From: Hydrocarboniphaga daqingensis
GTDB lineage: Bacteria; Pseudomonadota; Gammaproteobacteria; Nevskiales; Nevskiaceae
Reading direction: 5' to 3'
Assembly (NCBI RefSeq): GCF_900129825.1
Contig: NZ_FQWZ01000007.1
Location: forward strand, 260,543-304,556
Length of the DNA: 44,014 bases
The stretch's first letter is position 1. Every line of letters starts with the position of its first letter. Shown here one piece after another: positions 33,559-42,221 of the stretch. The notes under the pieces are model-generated. The model searched no databases. It worked only from the letters and a program-made list of their open reading frames with translations, and was not told the DNA's origin. Position numbers and translations under genes: made by a program.

Positions 33559-35232
33559 TTACGGCTTCAGGGCGATCGCACCGGCGCGCAGCCGGCGGAA
33601 GTAGCCATGATACGTGGCCATCGCTTTGCTGCCGAGCAGCAGCAACAACGGCAGGTTGATCGCATACATCAAGCCCATGCCGACGGTACTGATCGTGTCG
33701 AGCTGCGCCGATGTGGTGATGAAACCGAAACAGGCCGCCGCTGCCGCCACGCACCACAACCAGCGGAACGGCTGCACGGCGCGCTCACCGAACAGATAGA
33801 TCACGCCCTGCTCACCGTAGTAGCCATAGCTGATGATGCACGACAGGCCGAACACCCAGACCGCGATCGTGATCAGCCAGCGGCCGAGGCCGTCGTGGAC
33901 GCTGTCGAAGCCCTTGGCGACCAAGGTTGATCCGCGGTAGTCGGCGAACACGCCGGCCTCGACCGCGCGCGGCGCCATCGTGGCCTTCAGCGGCTGCCAT
34001 GCCAGGCGGCTGACGCCGTCCCGCGTTTCGTAGTTGCCGTACAAGCGCTGCCGCGTGCCATTGGTGTCGACGACGATGAAGACCGGCGTGCCCGCTGTGT
34101 TGGCCGGCAACTGGCTTGCGCGGATCGCCAACTGATCGGGCTGCAGCGCCGGCGTCCAATGCCCGGCCGGTGATTCGATCATCGCCGGTGGTTCGGCCCA
34201 GTCCGCCGCTGCGGGGCGGTTCCAAACACCGGTGATCAGCACCACCAGCGCGGTCACCGTGCAGACGAAAATCGTGTCGATGAATGGCTCCAGCCCGGCG
34301 ACCACGCCTTCGGTCGCAGGCTCCGGCGTCTTGACGGCAGCGTGCGCGATCGGCGCCGTGCCCAGTCCCGACTCACTGGAAAACAGCGCGCGCTTCATGC
34401 CCCACATGAATGCACTGCCGAGCGTGCCGCCAGTGAATGCGCCCGCCGCTTCGGTCTTGGAGAATGCGCCGGCGAAGATCATCCGGAAGCATTCCGGCAG
34501 TGCTTCGGCATGCGTGAAAATCACGTACAAGCCGCACAGCACGTAGACGCCGCACTTGAACGGCACCAGCGTCTTGGTCACGTTGCCGATGCGCTTGATG
34601 CCGCCGAGAATCACCGCGCCGGCACAAACGGCGAGCACCACACCGGTGATCCAGGTCGGCACGCCGAAGTATTCGCGCGTGGTGTCGGCGACGCTCCAGG
34701 TCTGGAACATGTTGCCGCCGGTGAACGCGAAGATCATCAGCGCCACGGCGAACAGGCCGCCAACGATGCGACCGATCGGCTTGAGCCGCGGCGACAGCGT
34801 CGGCAGGCCGTTGGCGGCGATGTACATCGCGCCGCCATGCGGGTTCTCGGCGTCGCGCGTGTCGCGATACAGCAGCGACAGCGTCACTTCGGTGGTCTTC
34901 AGCGACATGCCGACCAAGCCGACCACCCACATCCAGAACACCGCGCCGGGACCGCCGAAATCAACGGCGATGGCCATGCCCGCAATCGCGCCGAGGCCCA
35001 CCGTGCCCGACATCGCCGCCGTCAACGCCTGGAAGTGCGTCAGTGCGCCGGGCCCGTGCGAGGTGTCGATGCCCTTGCCGGCGACCAGCGCCACGCCGTG
35101 GGTCAGCGAACGGTATTGCGAGAAGCCGCTCCAGAGCGTGAAGAGCAGGCCGATGCCGAGCAGCGCCAGCAGCACCGGCACGCTGAGCAGCACCGCATTG
35201 ATCTGATCCAGCAGCGCGAAGAACGTCTCCAC
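33559..35232 (-). CDS. Alanine/glycine:cation symporter (AGCS family)
   Basis: A 557-residue inner-membrane transporter, likely Na+-driven, for alanine or glycine. Family signs: GPGALTHFQALTAAMSGTVGLGAIAGMAIAV near 60-90, GGAMYIAANGL near 134, GTLGSAFMWGMKRALFSSESGLGTAPIAHAA near 268-298 and GEQGVIYLFGER near 490. About 10-11 helices are implied. A soluble stretch of ~90 residues (about 345-435, from NRPAAADWAEPP to GVFADYRG) is inserted between helices, longer than in classic AGCS proteins. It starts one base after the upstream permease stop, so the two form an operon. Confidence 0.9.
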   Translation of the reverse strand: METFFALLDQINAVLLSVPVLLALLGIGLLFTLWSGFSQYRSLTHGVALVAGKGIDTSHGPGALTHFQALTAAMSGTVGLGAIAGMAIAVDFGGPGAVFWMWVVGLVGMSLKTTEVTLSLLYRDTRDAENPHGGAMYIAANGLPTLSPRLKPIGRIVGGLFAVALMIFAFTGGNMFQTWSVADTTREYFGVPTWITGVVLAVCAGAVILGGIKRIGNVTKTLVPFKCGVYVLCGLYVIFTHAEALPECFRMIFAGAFSKTEAAGAFTGGTLGSAFMWGMKRALFSSESGLGTAPIAHAAVKTPEPATEGVVAGLEPFIDTIFVCTVTALVVLITGVWNRPAAADWAEPPAMIESPAGHWTPALQPDQLAIRASQLPANTAGTPVFIVVDTNGTRQRLYGNYETRDGVSRLAWQPLKATMAPRAVEAGVFADYRGSTLVAKGFDSVHDGLGRWLITIAVWVFGLSCIISYGYYGEQGVIYLFGERAVQPFRWLWCVAAAAACFGFITTSAQLDTISTVGMGLMYAINLPLLLLLGSKAMATYHGYFRRLRAGAIALKP

Positions 35233-35233
35233 G

Positions 35234-36676
35234 TCAGCCTGCGGCAGCAGCAGCGCGACCGATGCGGCTATGCGAGTAGCCGTAGGCGAAGTACAGCACC
35301 AATCCGAGCGCCATCCAGCTGCCGAATGCGATCCAGGTATGCGGGCCGAGCAGGTACATCAGGTAGCTGCACGACAGCACGCCGAGCGCCGGAATCAGCG
35401 GCGAGGCCGGCGTGCGGAACGGACGCGGCAGATCGGGCCGCGTGATGCGCAGCACGATCACGCCGGCACAGACCACGACAAATGCGCCGAGCGTGCCGAT
35501 GTTGGCGATCTCGGCCAAGCGCCCCAGAGGAACAAAGCCGGAGAACACCAGCATGACCGCACCCGAGGCCAGGATCGAACCCAGCGGTGTGCCGGTGCGG
35601 GGATGGACGTAGGCGAAGAACGGCGGCAGCAGGCCGTCGCGGGCGATCGCGAACAGCACGCGCGTCAGCCCGAAGTACATCACCAGCATCACCGTGGTCA
35701 GGCCGGCGACGGCGCCAACCGAGATCAGTTTGGCCGCCGTGGTCGCGCCGATCTGCAGCAGAGCATGGGTAACCGGCGAGGCGACGTTGAGCTCGGTGTA
35801 CGACACCACGCCGGTCAGCAGCACCGACACCAGGATGTACAAACCGGTGCAGGCAAACAGTGATCCGAGAATGCCGATCGGTAGATCGCGCTGCGGGTTA
35901 CGCGTTTCTTCGGCTGCGGTGGAGACGGCGTCGAAACCCAGGTAGGCGAAGAAGATCGTCGATGCGCCCTTGAAGATGCCGTTGACGCCGAAATGCGACT
36001 GGCCATCGGCATCGATGACCTGCTCCGGAATGAACGGATGCCAGTTGGCCGGCACCACATGCGGAATCGCAACAAAGATGAAGATGAAGATCGCTGTGAC
36101 CTTGACCGCCACCATGATCGCGTTGAACAGGCTGCTGACCTTGGCGCCGAGGGCCAGCAGGATGCCCAGCGCCAGCACCACGCTGAAAGCGGGCAGGTTG
36201 ATCAAGCCCGGCGTTTTCGGATCCAGCGGGGTATGCGTCAACTCAGCCGGCAAGCCGAAGCCGGACGCCGTCAGGAAGTCGGAGGCGTAGCCCGACCAGC
36301 CGGCGGACACGGCCGGAATCGCGACCATGTATTCGCACAACAGCATCCAGCCGATGATCCAGGCCGGGAACTCGCCCAGCGCCGCGTAGCCGTAGCCGTA
36401 GGCACTGCCGCTGCCACCGATGGCCGATGCCAGCTCGGCGTAAGCCAGCGCGGCGCAGGCACAAGCGAAGCCCGCGACCAAGAACGACAGGATCACCGCC
36501 GGCCCGGCTTGCGTCGCGGCCGTGATGCCGCTGAGCACGAAGATGCCGGCGCCGATGATCGCGCCGATGCCGAGCAAGGTCAGATCGGTGGCGCTGAGCA
36601 CCCGTTTGAGCCCTGACTCGGACGGGCCGTCGACGTTGATGGCCTTAGTGCGCAGCAGCGCGGCGGACAGACGCAT
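35234..36676 (-). CDS. APC-superfamily amino acid permease (CAT/YfnA type)
   Basis: A 480-residue, roughly 12-14 helix inner-membrane permease. Family signs: GLKRVLSATDLTLLGIGAIIGAGIFVLSG near 20-48 (first-helix binding motif), AELASAIGGSGSAYGYGYAALGEFPAW near 78-104, FFAYLGFDAVSTAAEETRNPQRDLPIGI near 240-267 and FAIARDGLLPPFFAYVHPRTGTP near 335-357. This pattern matches cationic-amino-acid transporter-like exchangers; substrate is not fixed by sequence. AAGGAG supports the ATG at 36676 over longer in-frame starts. Head of an operon with the AGCS transporter. Confidence 0.9.
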   Translation of the reverse strand: MRLSAALLRTKAINVDGPSESGLKRVLSATDLTLLGIGAIIGAGIFVLSGITAATQAGPAVILSFLVAGFACACAALAYAELASAIGGSGSAYGYGYAALGEFPAWIIGWMLLCEYMVAIPAVSAGWSGYASDFLTASGFGLPAELTHTPLDPKTPGLINLPAFSVVLALGILLALGAKVSSLFNAIMVAVKVTAIFIFIFVAIPHVVPANWHPFIPEQVIDADGQSHFGVNGIFKGASTIFFAYLGFDAVSTAAEETRNPQRDLPIGILGSLFACTGLYILVSVLLTGVVSYTELNVASPVTHALLQIGATTAAKLISVGAVAGLTTVMLVMYFGLTRVLFAIARDGLLPPFFAYVHPRTGTPLGSILASGAVMLVFSGFVPLGRLAEIANIGTLGAFVVVCAGVIVLRITRPDLPRPFRTPASPLIPALGVLSCSYLMYLLGPHTWIAFGSWMALGLVLYFAYGYSHSRIGRAAAAAG

Positions 36677-36821
36677 GGATTCTCCTTGTAATTCTGATGG
36701 ACCGATCGAGCGACGTCGGCTTTCGCCCGGATGGTGGCAGAAAGTATGACGCTGCGTGCAGCACCGGCGCCTGAGCATGTTTCCGCTTCGATCGTGCCCC
36801 GGCAGTGGTCTTCGGCCCATG

Positions 36822-36854
36822 AAAAAGGCCAGAGGCGGAACTCCGCCGCTGGCC
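36822..36854 (-). terminator. Intrinsic terminator of the lipoprotein gene
   Basis: On the minus strand GGCCAG-C-GGCGG, a four-base loop, CCGCC-T-CTGGCC with one mismatch in the stem, followed by TTTTT. It separates the lipoprotein gene from the downstream permease operon. Confidence 0.85.
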
Positions 36855-36906
36855 CTTGCGCCGACCGTTCACGGTCGACGTGGCTTGGCTGTGCTGTTGA
36901 CGCGAT

Positions 36907-37680
36907 TTACGGCGTCGCCGCGGCTACGAACCGGCCGCGGACGCACAGTTCGTGCGCGTACAGAGCGTCGCCGACATTGGCCGACAGCACGTTGGGACGC
37001 AGGCTCAACGACGCCGAGTCAAAGCGCTTGGCCGCCTTGATGCCGACGAACAAGCGGTCAGCGCCGGCCACGTTCAAGCCCAGCAGGTCGAGCGACGATT
37101 GGGTCGTGACCAGTTCTTCCTGCTGCACGCCGGCCAGGAAAGTGCGCACCGTCAGCGAGTTGACCAGCGAGGCATCGACGACGCCCGGCGGGAAGCGCAC
37201 GGCGAACACCGCGAAGTTGCCCGGCTGGATCTCGGTGTTGGCGTTGACGATCAAGTCGACCGAATTCAGCACCGCCAGCAGACCCAGCGTCAGCGAATAG
37301 GTCGAAAACGTGGCGAGGTTGTTGTCGATCACCGCGTCCTTCTCGGACACGCTGTTGAGCAACTGCGTCACCGTATCGCCGCCGACCAGATTCAGCAGGT
37401 TGGTCAGCGGGCCGCCGACCAGACCGCCGCTGCCGACTTCGGTCGTGGCGTTCGGGGTCACGGCCTGAATGCCGCCTTCGCAGATGAAGCTGCCGGCGAT
37501 GGCGGTGCCGTTGTCGGTGACTTGGGTCGGCGCCATTCCATCGTTCGGGAACAGCGTCGTGTTGCCGTTGTTGTCCAGTCCGTCGGACAGTTCGCCATCG
37601 CCCTGGGCCTCGCAGCCGGCCATCAGCAGTGAGGCCAGCAGGGAGGCGACCAACGTGAGTCGGGTCTTGTGAAGCATCAT
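36907..37680 (-). CDS. Unrecognised putative lipoprotein
   Basis: A 257-residue protein with a lipoprotein signal: MLHKTRLTLVASLLASLLMAGC, with C23 as the lipidated cysteine. The residue after it is Glu, not Asp, which favours the outer membrane. The mature part is Asn/Gly/Thr-rich at first (DNNGNTTLFPNDGMAP), then has hydrophobic strand-like stretches (LVGGPLTNLLNLVGGDTV, YSLTLGLLAVLNSVDLIVNA). I recognise no family. Two Met codons (37680, 37677) could start it, with AGAGGGAA upstream. It has its own terminator at both sides, so it is a single-gene unit. Confidence 0.7.
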   Translation of the reverse strand: MMLHKTRLTLVASLLASLLMAGCEAQGDGELSDGLDNNGNTTLFPNDGMAPTQVTDNGTAIAGSFICEGGIQAVTPNATTEVGSGGLVGGPLTNLLNLVGGDTVTQLLNSVSEKDAVIDNNLATFSTYSLTLGLLAVLNSVDLIVNANTEIQPGNFAVFAVRFPPGVVDASLVNSLTVRTFLAGVQQEELVTTQSSLDLLGLNVAGADRLFVGIKAAKRFDSASLSLRPNVLSANVGDALYAHELCVRGRFVAAATP

Positions 37681-37732
37681 CGGTGATTCCCTCTATATAA
37701 GGCGTCGGCGCCGTCGGCGCCGACTTGATCGC

Positions 37733-37762
37733 AAAAAGCGGGGCACCGAGCGGCGCCCCGCT
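37733..37762 (-). terminator. Intrinsic terminator of the third OmpA-family gene
   Basis: On the minus strand AGCGGGGC (37762-37755) pairs with GCCCCGCT (37744-37737) across a ten-base loop, followed by a short T-run. Confidence 0.8.
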
Positions 37763-37775
37763 GTGACGCCCTCGC

Positions 37776-39113
37776 TTACTCGGCGGGCGCCGGTTCTTCG
37801 GTCGGCGCCATCTCTTCCATCGTCGCGGGCTCGGCAACCTCGGCGGGCTCGGCCACCGTCTCGGCCGCCGGCTCCGCCACCGCTTCGCTGGATTCGGCAG
37901 GCGTCGCCGTATCGGCCGAGGCGGCCGGCTCTTCCGTTGCCGGGGCGGCCGTAGCGGCGTCGGCGGTCGGCTCGGTCGTGCCCGGCAGCATGTCGCCGCT
38001 GGCATCCACCGGAACCGTCGGCGCTTCCTGGCCGGCAATGTGCAGTTCGACGCGGCGGTTCAATGCACGCCCGGCTTCCGAGCCGTTGTCGGCCACCGGC
38101 TGGCCTTCGCCCATGCCCTTGGCCGTCAGCTGGTCGCCCGGGACACCCTGCTTGATCAGGTAGTCGCGGACGGTGTCGGCTCGCAGCTGCGACAACATCT
38201 CGTTGTACGAATCCGAGCCCTTGCTGTCGGTGTGGCCCTCCAGCGACATCGGCACCGACGTGAAGTGTTTGATCTTCAGCGCCACCTCATCGAGGATCTT
38301 CAGCGAATCCGGCGTCAGCGTGGCCTTGTCGAAGTCGAAGTTGACGCCGGTGAGCGTGATCACCTGAGCCAGGCCGCAGCCGATACCGTCGACCGGCATG
38401 CCCGTCGGCGTCTCGGGGCATTTGTCGAACTGGTCAGGAACGCCGTCACCGTCGCTGTCGGCCATCGTTTCGACCTTGACCACTTCGGTCGATTCGGCCA
38501 CCGGGGCCGGCGGCAGCACGCGCGGCTGCTCGTAGGGTGATAGCGGCAGCTCGAGGCCAACGCTGTAGCGGATGTCGTTCTGGCCGCCCTGGAAGTCGTC
38601 GTAGATGTAGCGGGCTTCGGCGCGGAAGCGGAAGCCGTAGGTGCCCAGCGGTCGTGTCACCAGGCCCAGGCCGGCGTTGGCGAAGAAATCGAACTTGTCG
38701 TCGTCGTCCGGGATGCCGTCGTTATAGTTGCCGCCGATGCCCAGCAATGCGAACGGCGTGAACGTGCGCCGTTCGTTCAGTGCATAAACCAGATCGAGGC
38801 CGCCGCCGGAGCGGTAGTGATCGGGAACGTCGTTCTTGTTCGTTTCCAAGTTCTGCGTAAACAGCTGTGCTTCCCAGAACCAGTTGCCGTGGCCGAACTG
38901 GCGGCCATACAGCAGGCCGATGCCGGTGCCGTCGGTCGGCACGCGCTGCTTGTCGAGGTCCAGATAGCTACCCAAAACGCCGACGTAGCTCAGCTTGGGC
39001 TGATCGGCTTGGCTGCCGTCGGCGCCTTCGTCCTGCGCGATGACCGGTTGTGCGGCCAGGGTGGCAAAAACGGCAGCGGCTGCGGCCGCGACGTTGCGGC
39101 GTGCAAATTTCAT
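37776..39113 (-). CDS. OmpA-family outer-membrane protein with acidic Ala/Pro-rich tail
   Basis: A 445-residue protein: signal peptide 1-26 (RRNVAAAAAAVFATLAAQPVIA), an eight-strand barrel (about 35-205, LSYVGVLGSYLDLDKQR, NWFWEAQLFTQNLETN), a thrombospondin type 3 segment (DSDGDGVPDQFDKCPETPTG near 220), an OmpA domain (about 250-365, VNFDFDKATLTPDSLKIL, LEGHTDSKGSDSYNEMLSQLRADTV, NRRVEL), then an ~80-residue disordered Ala/Pro/Glu/Thr tail to the C-terminus. The tail after the OmpA domain is unusual. GGGAG precedes the ATG at 39113. It is the third OmpA-type protein in the window. Confidence 0.9.
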   Translation of the reverse strand: MKFARRNVAAAAAAVFATLAAQPVIAQDEGADGSQADQPKLSYVGVLGSYLDLDKQRVPTDGTGIGLLYGRQFGHGNWFWEAQLFTQNLETNKNDVPDHYRSGGGLDLVYALNERRTFTPFALLGIGGNYNDGIPDDDDKFDFFANAGLGLVTRPLGTYGFRFRAEARYIYDDFQGGQNDIRYSVGLELPLSPYEQPRVLPPAPVAESTEVVKVETMADSDGDGVPDQFDKCPETPTGMPVDGIGCGLAQVITLTGVNFDFDKATLTPDSLKILDEVALKIKHFTSVPMSLEGHTDSKGSDSYNEMLSQLRADTVRDYLIKQGVPGDQLTAKGMGEGQPVADNGSEAGRALNRRVELHIAGQEAPTVPVDASGDMLPGTTEPTADAATAAPATEEPAASADTATPAESSEAVAEPAAETVAEPAEVAEPATMEEMAPTEEPAPAE

Positions 39114-39238
39114 CTCGACACTCCCTTCTTTTGGCGAATTTGTTCTGTGGCCGGCGGCCATGCGGCAGCGCACCCGGACATCCTGTGGCAGGAAGCTTAA
39201 GCCAAAGTTGAAGCCGCTTGCCGTCGAATGGATGACAT

Positions 39239-39275
39239 AACCGGACCGACGGCAAGCGGTTCATCCGGTTTTTTT
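39239..39275 (+). terminator. Orphan intrinsic terminator, plus strand
   Basis: AACCGGA (39239-39245) and TCCGGTT (39264-39270), with an inner CCG/CGG pair, followed by seven Ts (39269-39275). It lies in the 320-base gap before groES with no plus-strand gene upstream. A 13-base inverted repeat (39214-39226 / 39247-39259) offers an alternative fold. Confidence 0.55.
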
Positions 39276-39286
39276 ATCGATGCCCC

Positions 39287-39310
39287 CTTGAATCGCCTAA
39301 CGACGTACCC
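39287..39310 (+). promoter_or_regulatory. Possible sigma-32 heat-shock promoter of groESL
   Basis: CTTGAA at 39287-39292 matches the heat-shock -35; CCC at 39308-39310, 15 bases later, weakly matches the start of the CCCCAT -10. It directly precedes the CIRCE element. Confidence 0.45.
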
Positions 39311-39315
39311 AAGAA

Positions 39316-39342
39316 TTAGCAGCCTCCAGGGGAGAGTGCTAA
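39316..39342. promoter_or_regulatory. CIRCE-like HrcA operator
   Basis: TTAGCAGCC, nine bases, GAGTGCTAA. The right arm is a perfect CIRCE arm, the left differs at two positions, and the nine-base spacer is exact. It sits before groES, the standard HrcA site. Confidence 0.85.
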
Positions 39343-39433
39343 CAGTCGTGGACGCCGGTACGCCGTGCCCGACCGACTGCCAGCGCAAACTGGAGCCTGG
39401 GAATCGAAACAACACAAGATTTAGGAGCGTTCT

Positions 39434-41420
<1,987 letters not shown>

Positions 41421-41449
41421 GTCGACCCGACACCGCTTCAAGCTGTCAG

Positions 41450-41481
41450 ATCGGGGCGTCTTCGGGCGCCCCGATTTTTTT
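41450..41481 (+). terminator. Intrinsic terminator of groESL
   Basis: ATCGGGGCG and CGCCCCGAT pair over nine bases with an eight-base loop, followed by a run of seven Ts. Confidence 0.93.
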
Positions 41482-42221
41482 GTGTCTGCAATACGGCCCA
41501 GGAGACGTAGCAATGCGTCGCCGGAGGTCCGACGTAGTGCGGACGCGGAACCGCGTATCGGTTCGAGCGCGTGCCGGTCGATCCACGCGGTTCAAAAAGC
41601 CGGTCAGCCGAGTGTCGTTGTCGACGCCATCTTCAGATTCTCGGCGATGTGGGCATCAGGCCTTCGCTTGCGCATGTCGCCGGCTCTGGCCAAAGGCGGA
41701 CGTCGGGACGGTCACCCACCGTTGATCCGTCTGAATCGACCGTCTGCGACTCAGCCGGTCCACCGGCCGTGATCGCGGCCGTTAAGCCGACTGCCACCGT
41801 TGGCAGTGCCTTTCGCTTCGAGCAGGCGGCACCCGCGGTGCGCCATCACCCCGAACCAGTGGGTTCGGGGCGGCACAAACCGTGGTCCATCCGCGATGAA
41901 CCTGAACATCGAAGAAGCGTTCCGCACTGATCTGAGCGAGAGCCGCCAGCGGCTCCATTCGATCGATGCCTTCTTCGATGTGAATACCCCGGCGGCCGCC
42001 CGGCCTGCCTCCGGCGCTGCGCTCAGCGCCGACTCTGGCGCCGCGAACGACAGACCGGTTCGGTATCCGATATCCGTTCCGTTCGATCACGCCGATATCC
42101 CCGTTCTCCGCCCTGACGGCGACACCGCCGTTGGCCTTTGCTTCAGGCCTTGGCACATCGACGCTCAACCCGGGCGTGGCAGTCGACCTCACCCCTAGAA
42201 CGAGTTTCACAAAGAGAGATC
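41482..42221. other. 740-base region without a confident gene
   Basis: Several overlapping frames cover this gap on both strands, but none has a recognisable product or good ribosome site. It contains a strong hairpin: CCCCGAACC (41849-41857), loop AGTG, GGTTCGGGG (41862-41870). It may hold a decayed gene, an RNA or just the leader of the following chemoreceptor-like gene. I see no promoter of note. Confidence 0.6.
41896..42198 (+). CDS. Doubtful small ORF
   Basis: A 100-residue frame starting MNLNIEEAFRTDLSESRQRLHSIDAFF, whose first ~30 residues look protein-like (charged amphipathic helix), but the rest is low-complexity Pro/Ala/Asp-rich. No ribosome site is visible and no family is recognised. 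It could be a remnant. It ends 23 bases before the next gene. Confidence 0.2.
   Translation: MNLNIEEAFRTDLSESRQRLHSIDAFFDVNTPAAARPASGAALSADSGAANDRPVRYPISVPFDHADIPVLRPDGDTAVGLCFRPWHIDAQPGRGSRPHP

Noticed and set aside
41571..42210. Plus-strand frame 41571-41930 and minus-strand frame 41782-42210
   Set aside because: No ribosome sites, no domains, and they overlap each other on opposite strands.
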